Below, in pieces: positions 24,853 to 33,112 of a DNA stretch of 64,000 bases. Numbering within the stretch: the stretch's first letter is position 1; every line of letters starts with the position of its first letter. Location of the stretch: assembly GCF_016482825.1 (NCBI RefSeq), contig NZ_JAEMNV010000001.1:434001-498000 (forward strand), written 5' to 3'. This DNA comes from Antrihabitans stalagmiti (GTDB taxonomy: Bacteria; Actinomycetota; Actinomycetes; Mycobacteriales; Mycobacteriaceae). The translations under genes were made by a program, and so were the position numbers. The notes under the pieces were generated by a model. The model searched no databases, had not been told where the DNA came from, and saw nothing but the letters and a program-made list of their open reading frames with translations.

Positions 24853-26250
24853 TCAGTCGAGATCCCAGTATTCGTGGGGATGGAAGTAGTGATTGATCCT
24901 CGGTTTTCGGGTCGGGTCGACATGTTTCGGCGGGACCCACAGAATCCGGCCAGGATATTTGTGGTCGGCGCCGGCGACGATGGTGTGCCAGTCGGTGTCT
25001 TTGACCCCGGCTAACCGATGATGCGAATCACACACCAGCGCAAGCTGATCCACATCGGTGAGCCCGAGTTCGGCCACCCATTCCCGGCAATGATGACACT
25101 GACAGCAATTGGCTGGTCGCCAACATCCTGGGAAGGTGCAGCCTTTGTCCCGGGCGTAGCGGACCAGGCGTTGATCACCTTGAGCGATCCGTTTGGATCT
25201 GCCGAGGTAGATGGGGCGGCCATCATCGTCGAACAACGCGAGGTAATGATGCGCATGAGCCGCCATCCTGACGACATCTCGGATCGGAAGTAACGATCCG
25301 CCGCCGGTGATGGCTTGTCCGGATGCCTCGTCGAGTTCTTTGACGGTCATGGTCGCGACCACGGTGACCGGGAGTCCGCGGTGCTGGCCGAGGGTGCCGG
25401 AGGCGAGAGCGTCGCGGAGCACCATTGTCAACCCGTCGTGTTGACGTTGCCCGACCGATCGTTCGTCACGGTGCGCGACCTCGTCGGCGGGTTCGGCATC
25501 GACCGTCGAGTCGGCGTCGTGCGGATTTCCGACCCCGGGTTTCGCGTATTTCGCGAACAGCGCCTCGAGGTAGGACCGCAGTTCGGGGTCGACGCAGAAA
25601 CTGCCTTTGGTCATCAGGTCGGTGCCTTGTTTGCCGAGGATGAAAGTCCGTTTGCGGTCGCGGTCCACCTCTGGTGCGTTGCCGTCGGGATTGAGGTAGG
25701 CCAGGATCCGGTTGGCGGCGCGGCGAAGTTGATCGGGCCGCAGGATCCGGGCTTGCTCGGCCAGTTTCGCTTCGGCCTGCTCGCGGGTCTCGGCGTCGAT
25801 GTAGCTGGGCACCTGGGCGAAGAATTCGCGGATCACGGTGATGTGGGCACGGTCGATCGCCCCGTCGCGGTGGGCGGTGGCGGTGTTCGGGTAGATCGGG
25901 TCCAGGGGTGCGCCGGAGAATCCGGTGCGGGGTCCGAGGTCTTCGGCGATGCGGCGGCGGGCTTTGGCTTCGCTGGGGTAGATGCGCAGGGTGTCGGCGA
26001 GAACGTCGGCGAGGCGGTAGTCGCCGAGTTCGCCGGGGATCCATTGTTCCTGCATTTTGGCGATAAGGGTGGTCTGGAAACCGCTGGTGGTGCGTGACCC
26101 GGTTTCGAAGCGGTGGACGAGGTCGATGCAGTCGGGGTTCTTCGACAGTTCGTCGAACCCGGCGTCGCGGAGGGCTTGGATTCCGGCTTCGTAGACCCGC
26201 ATCGCCGCTTCCACCCGGGTGGTGGCTTGCGGTGTCGGGTTCGAAAGCAT
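24853..26250 (-). CDS. DUF222/13E12-family HNH endonuclease
   Basis: This 465-residue protein has the N-terminal DUF222 domain and a C-terminal HNH nuclease region (about 385-425: 'CTFPGCWRPANCCQCHHC' then 'LALVCDSHHRL'). The family is very common in multiple copies in actinobacterial genomes (13E12 repeat family in mycobacteria); its role is unknown, and mobility or defence has been suggested. The usual segment before the first His pair reads C-D-A-H-H or similar; here it is C-Q-C-H-H, keeping the His pair. No flanking repeats that would mark a mobile unit are visible. Confidence 0.88.
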   Translation of the reverse strand: MLSNPTPQATTRVEAAMRVYEAGIQALRDAGFDELSKNPDCIDLVHRFETGSRTTSGFQTTLIAKMQEQWIPGELGDYRLADVLADTLRIYPSEAKARRRIAEDLGPRTGFSGAPLDPIYPNTATAHRDGAIDRAHITVIREFFAQVPSYIDAETREQAEAKLAEQARILRPDQLRRAANRILAYLNPDGNAPEVDRDRKRTFILGKQGTDLMTKGSFCVDPELRSYLEALFAKYAKPGVGNPHDADSTVDAEPADEVAHRDERSVGQRQHDGLTMVLRDALASGTLGQHRGLPVTVVATMTVKELDEASGQAITGGGSLLPIRDVVRMAAHAHHYLALFDDDGRPIYLGRSKRIAQGDQRLVRYARDKGCTFPGCWRPANCCQCHHCREWVAELGLTDVDQLALVCDSHHRLAGVKDTDWHTIVAGADHKYPGRILWVPPKHVDPTRKPRINHYFHPHEYWDLD

Positions 26251-26377
26251 GTGCTAATCGTAGCGCCACCCACCGACAGGTTTCGAAGCAAAAGTGCTGC
26301 ACTACAACATCTTCGACCCAACTCGTCGACAAGGCACCTACCCGCACAAAACGCGAGGTGGCCTCAGCGATAAGTGC

Positions 26378-26704
26378 CTACTCGGCGAAATGCCGGGCTT
26401 CATTTTCGAGCAAAGCCATCAGTCCCGGAAATCGCTCATCGAGGTCGGCGCGGCGCAGTGTGATGCCGCGCCGATTTCCGTAGTCGGCGTCCAGTACGAG
26501 TCCCGCTTCGCGGAGGATCCGAAAGTGGTGCGTCAGTGTCGATTTGGATACAGGAAGGTTGAACGACGTGCAGGTCCGTTCGGCGTCGTCCGGCCCGGCA
26601 AGAAAGTCGGTCACCACCTTTCGGCGGTGCGGGTCCGCAAGCGCGGCAAGAACTTTGCCCAACTCCATCTCGTCGCGGTCTGGATGCCCCAGCTGATCCG
26701 GCAC
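26378..26704 (-). CDS. ArsR-family winged-helix repressor
   Basis: This 108-residue protein has an ArsR-type winged helix (about 14-90: 'LGKVLAALADPHRRKVVTDFL', recognition region 'VSKSTLTHHFRILREAGLV'). No metal-binding CxC pair is seen, though one Cys is present in 'ERTCTSF', so a small organic ligand or redox signal is more likely than metal. It is divergent from an MFS efflux gene, and two matching dyads lie between them. GTG at 26702-26704 is taken as start; an internal ATG at codon 13 is possible. Confidence 0.88.
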   Translation of the reverse strand: MPDQLGHPDRDEMELGKVLAALADPHRRKVVTDFLAGPDDAERTCTSFNLPVSKSTLTHHFRILREAGLVLDADYGNRRGITLRRADLDERFPGLMALLENEARHFAE

Positions 26705-26720
26705 GTTCGATCACCCCATT

Positions 26721-26742
26721 AGGTACGAGTTGCATCGTACCT
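26721..26742. promoter_or_regulatory. ArsR operator 1
   Basis: Perfect dyad AGGTACGA-N6-TCGTACCT. It begins 16 bp upstream of the arsR start codon. A second site of the same layout is centred 42 bp away. Confidence 0.75.
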
Positions 26743-26762
26743 CTTTCTCTGTTCCACTGGTC

Positions 26763-26784
26763 AGGTACCAAGAACATCGTACCT
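26763..26784. promoter_or_regulatory. ArsR operator 2
   Basis: AGGTACCA-N6-TCGTACCT, one mismatch from a perfect dyad and otherwise the same as operator 1. It ends 27 bp before the MFS start codon, so a bound repressor would block the efflux promoter. The 42-bp centre-to-centre distance is four helical turns. Confidence 0.75.
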
Positions 26785-26811
26785 CCCTCGGGGGCCAGTA
26801 AGGGGTAGCGA

Positions 26812-28119
26812 GTGACCGATCAACTGACATTGCCGACAGACCACGTAGCTCGCAGCACAGCGACCGCACCATCTCGACTGTTTCTCCCGGTCGTGCTGCT
26901 CGCCGTATTCGTCCTGCCGATGGGCATCTCCGGAACCGCAATAGCGTTGCCACGTATCGCAGACGATCTCGGGTCCGCACCCGGCTTGCTGCAGTGGGTT
27001 GTCAACGGCTTCAACGTTTCGTTCGCCCTGTCGACCCTGGCCTGGGGAGTGCTTTCGGACCGAATCGGCTATCGCGCGACCTTCCGGCTCGGCATCGCAC
27101 TCTCGCTGGCAGCCGGTCTGGCCAGCGCCGCGACGCCGTCGCTGGTTGTCCTCGATATCGCACGTGCCGTCGCGGGCGTCGGTGGTGCCGCAGTACTCAC
27201 GGGCGGATCGGCCCTGTTGTCGAACGCGTTCGATGGCGCAGCACGTGGCAGGGCGTTCGCGATCTTCGGGACCGTGGTCGGTCTCGGACTTGCCGTAGGA
27301 CCGACCCTGTCCGGCGCGTTGATTTCGTGGATCGACTGGCGTGGTGTGTTCGTCGCGCACGCTCTCGTTTTGCTGGTTGCACTTGTCGGAACCGTTGTGC
27401 TGCCGCATATTCGGCATCGTCGAGAGCCCGGCCGCAAGGTCGTCGACTTCGGTCTGCTTCGCAACCCGCATTTCCTGGCTCTGTGCCTCGTCCCCGTTTC
27501 GGGTGCCATCGGCTTCGTGACGCTGCTGACCTATCTGCCGGTGGCGCTGAGTGGGATTGCGGACTTGTCCGCAGGCACAGCGGGTCTGGTGATGTTGCCG
27601 ATGACGATCCCGGTGCTGATCGGACCACTGCTCGCAGCCCGACTCGTTCGAACCACGGGGGCAACGTCGATGTCGATCATCTACGCTGCGCTTGCCTCGC
27701 TGATCCTCGGCAGTGTCGGCATGCTTGCGCTGACACCGACGATCCCGCTCGGTTGGCTGATTCTGCCGATGGTGTTGCTCGGCTTCGGCTTCGGGTTGCC
27801 GGTGGGTCTCGTCGACAGCGAGGCGCTCGCCGCGGTTCCTGCCGACAGCAGCGGAACAGCCGCTGGTGTACTGAATTTCGTTCGAATCGGTAGCGAGGCG
27901 ATCGTCGTAGCAGGCTATTCGGCATTGCTCGCCTGGCTGATCGGTCGCTCCATTGCCGACCCCGTCGCAGCGCAAGACGCAGCGGCAGGCAGGTTCGGGC
28001 ATCCCGATGCCTACGCGGATGCCTTCGGTTGGGTGATCGTCACGATGGTGGTGTTGCTGGTGATCACCACCGCCGCAATCGCTTTGCTGCACCGAGCGCG
28101 GGTCGCAGCGGCGCGCTAG
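26812..28119 (+). CDS. MFS multidrug-type efflux transporter
   Basis: This 435-residue protein has about 12 to 14 membrane helices of the major facilitator superfamily. The motif-A loop is 'GVLSDRIGYRATFRLG', and 'GPTLSGALISWIDWRGVF' resembles the motif of drug:proton antiporters of the DHA2/EmrB group. It begins with GTG at 26812 and is divergent from the ArsR gene, whose product very likely represses it through the two dyads between them. The efflux substrate is unknown. Confidence 0.88.
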   Translation: MTDQLTLPTDHVARSTATAPSRLFLPVVLLAVFVLPMGISGTAIALPRIADDLGSAPGLLQWVVNGFNVSFALSTLAWGVLSDRIGYRATFRLGIALSLAAGLASAATPSLVVLDIARAVAGVGGAAVLTGGSALLSNAFDGAARGRAFAIFGTVVGLGLAVGPTLSGALISWIDWRGVFVAHALVLLVALVGTVVLPHIRHRREPGRKVVDFGLLRNPHFLALCLVPVSGAIGFVTLLTYLPVALSGIADLSAGTAGLVMLPMTIPVLIGPLLAARLVRTTGATSMSIIYAALASLILGSVGMLALTPTIPLGWLILPMVLLGFGFGLPVGLVDSEALAAVPADSSGTAAGVLNFVRIGSEAIVVAGYSALLAWLIGRSIADPVAAQDAAAGRFGHPDAYADAFGWVIVTMVVLLVITTAAIALLHRARVAAAR

Positions 28120-28127
28120 CGCCTGCC

Positions 28128-28165
28128 CGCCGCCGAACGGTCCCTCATCGGCCCGTTCGGCGGCG
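28128..28165. terminator. Bidirectional terminator between MFS gene and acs
   Basis: A perfect 13-bp stem (CGCCGCCGAACGG at 28128-28140 with 28153-28165) and a 12-nt loop lie in the 59-bp gap between the convergent genes. Confidence 0.75.
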
Positions 28166-28178
28166 GCACGTCATGCGA

Positions 28179-30134
28179 TCAGTTCGCGGACTTCTCGCGA
28201 ATCGATTCGAATACCGACGGGTCCACGAGCGTCGAGGTGTCGCCCAGGTCGCGGCCTTCGGCGATGTCGCGGAGTAGCCGTCGCATGATTTTGCCGCTTC
28301 GAGTCTTGGGCAGTTCCGGCACGATATGAATTGCCTTCGGCTTCGCGATCGGTCCGATGTCGCGAGCGACGTGCGCAACCAGTTCGCTCGTCAGCTCGTC
28401 GTTGGCTTCGCTGCTTGCCTTGAGGATGACGAACGCGACGATGCTCTGCCCGGTGGTCGCGTCGGTCGCTCCGACGACAGCGGCTTCCGCAACGCTGTGG
28501 TGTCCGACGAGTGCCGACTCGACTTCGGCCGTCGAGATGCGATGTCCGGATACGTTCATCACGTCGTCGACGCGGCCGAGGATCCAGTAGGCACCGTCGA
28601 CGTCGATCCTGGCGCCGTCGCCTGCGAAGTACCAGCCCTGCTCGGCGTAACGGTCCCAGTAGGTGGACTTGTAGCGTTCGGTGTCACCCCAGATGCCGCG
28701 AAGCATGGCTGGCCACGGTTCGTCGAGGACGAGGTAGCCGTTTGCTTCCGTCTCACCGAGAACGACTTCCACACCGTTCTCGTCGACGACCTTCGCCGAG
28801 ATCCCCGGCAACGGACCCATCGCTGCGCCCGGCTTGGTCGAAGTCACTCCCGGCAGTGGCGACATCATGATCGCGCCGGTTTCGGTCTGCCACCAGGTGT
28901 CGACGATGGGTGCTTTGTTGCCGCCGATCACCTCGCGGTACCAGCGCCACGCTTCCGGGTTGATGGGTTCGCCGACCGAGCCGAGCAGGCGGATCGAGGA
29001 GAGGTCGTGCGCCTGCGGGATCTGGCGACCCCACTTCATAAACGTGCGAACCAGCGTCGGTGCCGTGTAATAGATTGACACGCCGTACTTTTCGACGATG
29101 TTCCAGTGTCGGTGCTCGTCGGGGGAGTTGGGCGTGCCCTCGTAGACGACCTGGGTGACGCGGTTGGACAGTGGTCCGTAGACGATGTAGCTGTGGCCGG
29201 TGACCCAGCCGATGTCGGCGGTGCACCAGTAGACGTCTTTGCCCGGCTTGTGGTCGAAGACGTAGTGGTGGGTGTACGACGTCTGGGTCAGGTAGCCACC
29301 CGAAGTGTGAACGATGCCCTTCGGTTTACCGGTCGTGCCCGATGTGTAGAGCACGAAGAGTGGGTGCTCGGAGTCGAACGGCTGGGCCTCGTGCTGATCG
29401 GACGCGTTCGCGACCGTGTCGTGCCACCAGACATCACGATTCTCGGTCCACACGACTTCGCTTTCGGTGCGCCGAACGACGAGGACGTGTTCGACGGAAT
29501 GCTCACCCTTCGCCAGCGCCTCGTCGACGGCTGCTTTCAGTGGCGCCGGCTTGCCGCGACGCCACTGACCGTCCGTTGTCACGACCAACCGAGCCTCGGC
29601 GTCGTCGACCCGCTGCCGCAGCGCGCTCGAGGAGAAGCCTGCGAACACAACCGAATGGATCAAACCGAGTCGAGCGCACGCCAGCATCGTGACGATGGCC
29701 TCGGGAATCATCGGCATGTAGATCGCGACCCGATCGCCGGCGGTAAGCCCGATTTCGGTGAAATAGTTTGCAGCCCTGCTCACTTCGGCTAGAAGCTGTG
29801 CGTAGGTGAGCTCCCGAGAGTCGCCGGGCTCGCCTTCCCAGTGAATCGCTACCTGGTCGCCGTAACCGTCGATGACGTGGCGGTCGACGCAGTTGTAGGC
29901 GACGTTCAGCTTGCCGCCGACAAACCACTTCGCGATGTAGTCGGAGTCAGCACCCTTCCAATCCAGTACTTCGGTCCACTGCTCGTGCCAGTGCAAGCGG
30001 TTGGCTTGCGTCGCCCAGAAGGCAAGCCGGTCGGCATCGGCTGCCTCCTGCAGTTCGGACCCTGCGTTCGCAGTGGCTGCGAACTCCTCCGCTGGGGGAT
30101 AGGAGACCGGTTCGGTTTCGAGGCTCGAGGTCAT
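28179..30134 (-). CDS. acs: Acetyl-CoA synthetase
   Basis: This 651-residue enzyme activates acetate to acetyl-CoA through acetyl-AMP. It has the full Acs layout: 'WGWVTGHSYIVYGPL'-type region, P-loop-like 'TSGTTGKPKGI', 'DTWWQTETG' and the C-terminal 'PKTRSGKIMRR' with catalytic, acetylatable Lys615. Length is typical. I start at the ATG at 30132-30134, which gives the usual N-terminus; the open frame runs further upstream. It follows the acetate symporter gene by 52 bp in the same direction, so uptake and activation are linked. Confidence 0.95.
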   Translation of the reverse strand: MTSSLETEPVSYPPAEEFAATANAGSELQEAADADRLAFWATQANRLHWHEQWTEVLDWKGADSDYIAKWFVGGKLNVAYNCVDRHVIDGYGDQVAIHWEGEPGDSRELTYAQLLAEVSRAANYFTEIGLTAGDRVAIYMPMIPEAIVTMLACARLGLIHSVVFAGFSSSALRQRVDDAEARLVVTTDGQWRRGKPAPLKAAVDEALAKGEHSVEHVLVVRRTESEVVWTENRDVWWHDTVANASDQHEAQPFDSEHPLFVLYTSGTTGKPKGIVHTSGGYLTQTSYTHHYVFDHKPGKDVYWCTADIGWVTGHSYIVYGPLSNRVTQVVYEGTPNSPDEHRHWNIVEKYGVSIYYTAPTLVRTFMKWGRQIPQAHDLSSIRLLGSVGEPINPEAWRWYREVIGGNKAPIVDTWWQTETGAIMMSPLPGVTSTKPGAAMGPLPGISAKVVDENGVEVVLGETEANGYLVLDEPWPAMLRGIWGDTERYKSTYWDRYAEQGWYFAGDGARIDVDGAYWILGRVDDVMNVSGHRISTAEVESALVGHHSVAEAAVVGATDATTGQSIVAFVILKASSEANDELTSELVAHVARDIGPIAKPKAIHIVPELPKTRSGKIMRRLLRDIAEGRDLGDTSTLVDPSVFESIREKSAN

Positions 30135-30186
30135 AGCTGTCAATCTCTCAGGTAGACGTTGCAAGTAGGTTGGGGTGGTGCCGAGG

Positions 30187-31818
30187 TCAGTGTGCGGTGG
30201 CCTTTTCGGCGCCGACACCGGTGATGGAGCGGACCTCCATCTCGGCCTGCTTCGCTTCGCTCTCCTTCGTGCTCGACGTCAACGTCCCGACGATGCCGAG
30301 GATGAATGCGAGTGGGATGGAGACGATTCCGGGGTTCGACAGTGGGAAGTAGTCGAAGTCGGAGCCCGGGATCATCGCGGTTTTGTTGCCGGACACCGCG
30401 GGGGAGAACACGATGAGCACGATGGTCGAGATCAGGCCGCCGTACATGCTCCACAGCGCACCGCGGGTGTTGAAGCGCTTCCAGAACAGCGAGTACAGGA
30501 TCGTCGGCAGGTTGGCTGCTGCTGCGACGGCGAATGCGAGGGCGACCAGGAACGCGATGTTCTGTCCGTTTGCCAGGATGCCGAGACCGATTGCGAGAAC
30601 ACCGATTACGACAGCAGTGATGCGAGATACCCTGACCTGCTCGTCGTTGGTGGCCTCACCCTTGCGGATGACACTTGCATAGATGTCGTGGGCGAACGAC
30701 GCCGACGCAGTGATGGTCAGGCCGGCAACGACGGCAAGAATGGTTGCGAATGCGACCGCCGAGATGATGCCGAGCAGGATCACGCCGCCGAGTTCGAAGG
30801 CGAGCAGAGGAGCCGCGGAGTTCTGGCCACCGGCAGCGGCGAGGATGCGGTCGGGTCCGACGATTGCGGCTGCGCCGTAGCCGAGAACCAGTGTGAACAG
30901 GTAGAACGCACCGATGAGCGCGATTGCCCACACGACCGAACGACGAGCTTCCTTCGCTGTCGGGACCGTGTAGAAGCGCATCAGAACGTGGGGGAGACCC
31001 GCTGTACCGAGCACGAGCGCGAGGCCGAGTGACAGGAAGTTCAACTTCGACATCTCGCTTCCGCCGTACTGGGCACCGGGAGCGAGAACGTCACGCGCAG
31101 CAACAGCTTCGGCGGCCGATCCGGACACCTTCTCCTGTGCCGATCCGAGGATCTCCGACAGGTTGAAACCGAATTTCGCGAACACGAGGACGGTCATAAA
31201 TGCGGCGCCTGCAATGAGCAGAACAGCCTTGATGATCTGCACCCAGGTGGTGCCCTTCATGCCACCGACCAAGACGTAGACGATCATCAAGATTCCGACG
31301 ACGGCGATGACGATGGATTGCCCTGTGCGGTCGGAGATGTCGAGCAGCAGTGCAACGAGACCGCCTGCGCCTGCCATCTGCGCGAGCAAGTAGAACAGTG
31401 AGACGGTGAGTGTCGACAGTGCTGCGGCGGTCCGCACCGGTCCCTGCTTGAGCCTGAAGCTCAGCACGTCGGCCATGGTGAATTTGCCGGTGTTCCTGAG
31501 CATTTCGGCAACGAGCAGCAAAGCTACGAGCCAGGCGACGAGAAAGCCGATCGAGTACAGGAAGCCGTCGTAGCCGTAAACGGCGATGGCGCCGGCGATT
31601 CCGAGGAAGCTTGCGGCCGAGAGGTAGTCACCTGCGATCGCAACGCCGTTCTGCGGCCCGGAGAATCCGCGTCCGCCGGTGTAGAAGTCGGATGCGGTCT
31701 TGTTGTTACGTCCGGCGCGGATGACGACGACCATCGTGACAGTCACGAAAGCCGCGAAGATGGCCATGTTGGCGAGCGGACTACCTACCGTCTCCGCTGG
31801 TGCGGCAAGAATGCTCAT
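30187..31818 (-). CDS. Sodium:solute symporter for acetate/short-chain acids (ActP/MctC-like)
   Basis: This 543-residue SSS-family symporter has about 13 membrane helices and the ActP pattern ('ASDFYTGGRGFSGPQNGVAIAGDYLSAASFLG' region at about 42-75, 'GTAGLPHVLMRFYTVP' near 285). Family members co-transport sodium or protons with acetate, propionate or pyruvate. The gene overlaps the upstream DUF485 gene by 4 bp (ATGA) and is followed by acs. Together they form an uptake and activation unit for acetate. Confidence 0.92.
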   Translation of the reverse strand: MSILAAPAETVGSPLANMAIFAAFVTVTMVVVIRAGRNNKTASDFYTGGRGFSGPQNGVAIAGDYLSAASFLGIAGAIAVYGYDGFLYSIGFLVAWLVALLLVAEMLRNTGKFTMADVLSFRLKQGPVRTAAALSTLTVSLFYLLAQMAGAGGLVALLLDISDRTGQSIVIAVVGILMIVYVLVGGMKGTTWVQIIKAVLLIAGAAFMTVLVFAKFGFNLSEILGSAQEKVSGSAAEAVAARDVLAPGAQYGGSEMSKLNFLSLGLALVLGTAGLPHVLMRFYTVPTAKEARRSVVWAIALIGAFYLFTLVLGYGAAAIVGPDRILAAAGGQNSAAPLLAFELGGVILLGIISAVAFATILAVVAGLTITASASFAHDIYASVIRKGEATNDEQVRVSRITAVVIGVLAIGLGILANGQNIAFLVALAFAVAAAANLPTILYSLFWKRFNTRGALWSMYGGLISTIVLIVFSPAVSGNKTAMIPGSDFDYFPLSNPGIVSIPLAFILGIVGTLTSSTKESEAKQAEMEVRSITGVGAEKATAH

Positions 31819-32177
31819 GACCGGGGTCCTTCGAGTTCGGCGCGGATGGCCGCGGCGCGCGGATCGAGCTGTTTGTTGGCGAAGCGAACGTAGATGCCCG
31901 TGATGGCGAACGTGGTGACGAATTGAGCAAGACCGAGGACCAGGCCGACATTGATGTTGCCGAAGAGCTTGGTCGCCATGAAGTCGTGCGCGTACGCGGC
32001 GAGCAGTACGTACACGACGTACCAGATCAAGAAAAAGGCTGTCATCGGAAAGACGAAGTTGCGCAATCGCTTCCGCAGGTCCTGAAATTCAGGACTTGCC
32101 TGCATTGCGGTGAACTCCGCAGCGGAGGCTATCCGGACTTGGTCCGGTCCGTTCGCGCTGAGAGGGATGGTGGCCAT
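31815..32177 (-). CDS. DUF485 small subunit of the acetate symporter
   Basis: This 120-residue protein has two membrane helices and the DUF485 pattern ('FQDLRKRLRNFVFPMTAFFLIWYVVYVLLAAY' region at about 31-62). DUF485 proteins (YjcH in E. coli) are encoded just before ActP-type symporters and are thought to be accessory subunits. It has a GAGGAG ribosome binding site and an ATGA overlap with the symporter gene. Confidence 0.9.
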   Translation of the reverse strand: MATIPLSANGPDQVRIASAAEFTAMQASPEFQDLRKRLRNFVFPMTAFFLIWYVVYVLLAAYAHDFMATKLFGNINVGLVLGLAQFVTTFAITGIYVRFANKQLDPRAAAIRAELEGPRS

Positions 32178-32313
32178 GGAGCACTCCTCGGTCTAGGTCT
32201 GATGTGTCAGACGCTAGTGAGATGGAGGTCACAGCAGTAGGGCATAAAGGAGGACACTCGCCAGGGTGTCGATCTGTGCGACGAGCGGTCGATTTCGTGC
32301 GACGAACGGCAGT

Positions 32314-32384
32314 GAGGGCCTTCGGCCTCGTGAGTCCTTTCGGTGGTCCTGACCACCGAAAAGACTCACGAGCGGCGAAGCCGC
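32314..32384. repeat. 71-nt three-hairpin element, copy B
   Basis: Outer left hairpin GGCC-TTC-GGCC (32317-32327). Central arms 32329-32346 and 32353-32370 have one mismatch and extend into GGTGGTC-CT-GACCACC. Outer right hairpin GCGGC-GAA-GCCGC (32372-32384). It touches the stop codon of the leftward FHA gene at 32385 and lies 136 bp upstream of the DUF485 start. Confidence 0.85.
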
Positions 32385-33047
32385 CTACAGCTCTATCAGC
32401 CCACCGTCGAGCACCCGTCGCACCAACGTTGCGCGTTTCTGGTTCTGCGGCAGGTCGCCGAGGCCGAAGATCGCGAACGCTGCCTGCAGGTGCCGTTTGA
32501 CGGTCTCTACGCCGATGCCGAGTTGGTCCGCGATCTGCTGATTCGACGCTGGGTTGGCGAACTTCGGGTTGTCCTTGTAGGGCTTGCACAGGGCGAAGAC
32601 CACCGACAGTTGCGCTCGGGTGAGGGTCGGTGCCGCCTGGCCGCCGACCCGGGTCGGCAAGCCCTCCGACGATGCCGCGTCCGAGGGCTCGTGCTGCCGG
32701 CTCACGTAGAACGTCAAGGTCGAGTTCCCGACGAAGATGCGGTCGCCCGGATCGAGGCGCTTGCGGCCCGTGAGGCGTGTTCCGTTGACGAACGTGCCGT
32801 TCGTCGACATGCCGTTGTCGGAGATGGTCCATTGCGTGCCGATCCACTCGATCACCGCATGCAACCGCGACGCCTGGGCATCGGTCACCAGTGCGACTGT
32901 GGCGTCGGGCGAGCGTCCGATCACAACGGGTGGATCGTGGGGGGAAAGCGCCAGTGTCTGCTCGGGTCCGTTTTCGCACGAGTAACGCAGCACCGCTTCG
33001 GGGGGTGCAGACTCGGCCGGTGGCGAGCGATCGATGTGGTCTGTCAT
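32385..33047 (-). CDS. FHA-domain regulator with LuxR-like helix-turn-helix
   Basis: This 220-residue protein joins an N-terminal forkhead-associated domain (about 35-120: G-R-S, S-R-L-H, and 'STNGTFVNG' motifs for phosphothreonine binding) to a C-terminal helix-turn-helix of LuxR type ('SNQQIADQLGIGVETVKRHL'). It could read Ser/Thr kinase signalling and act on promoters. The ATG at 33045-33047 has AGGAG 4 nt upstream. It lies between a second symporter gene and the acetate unit, so a role in controlling these transporters is plausible but unproven. Confidence 0.85.
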   Translation of the reverse strand: MTDHIDRSPPAESAPPEAVLRYSCENGPEQTLALSPHDPPVVIGRSPDATVALVTDAQASRLHAVIEWIGTQWTISDNGMSTNGTFVNGTRLTGRKRLDPGDRIFVGNSTLTFYVSRQHEPSDAASSEGLPTRVGGQAAPTLTRAQLSVVFALCKPYKDNPKFANPASNQQIADQLGIGVETVKRHLQAAFAIFGLGDLPQNQKRATLVRRVLDGGLIEL

Positions 33048-33112
33048 GGAACTCCTGCTCTCCAACGCGTGCATAGCCTAGTCGATGCCTACCGCCTGGG
33101 CATTGCGCAAGC

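Noticed and set aside
24853-26250. HNH/DUF222 gene as a mobile element or restriction system
   Set aside because: No terminal repeats, target-site duplication, methylase or integrase is visible around it; only the family is supported.
26761-28092. A 443-codon leftward frame opposite the MFS gene
   Set aside because: Gln/Arg/Asp-rich shadow frame that would run into the operators; the MFS protein on the other strand is clearly real.
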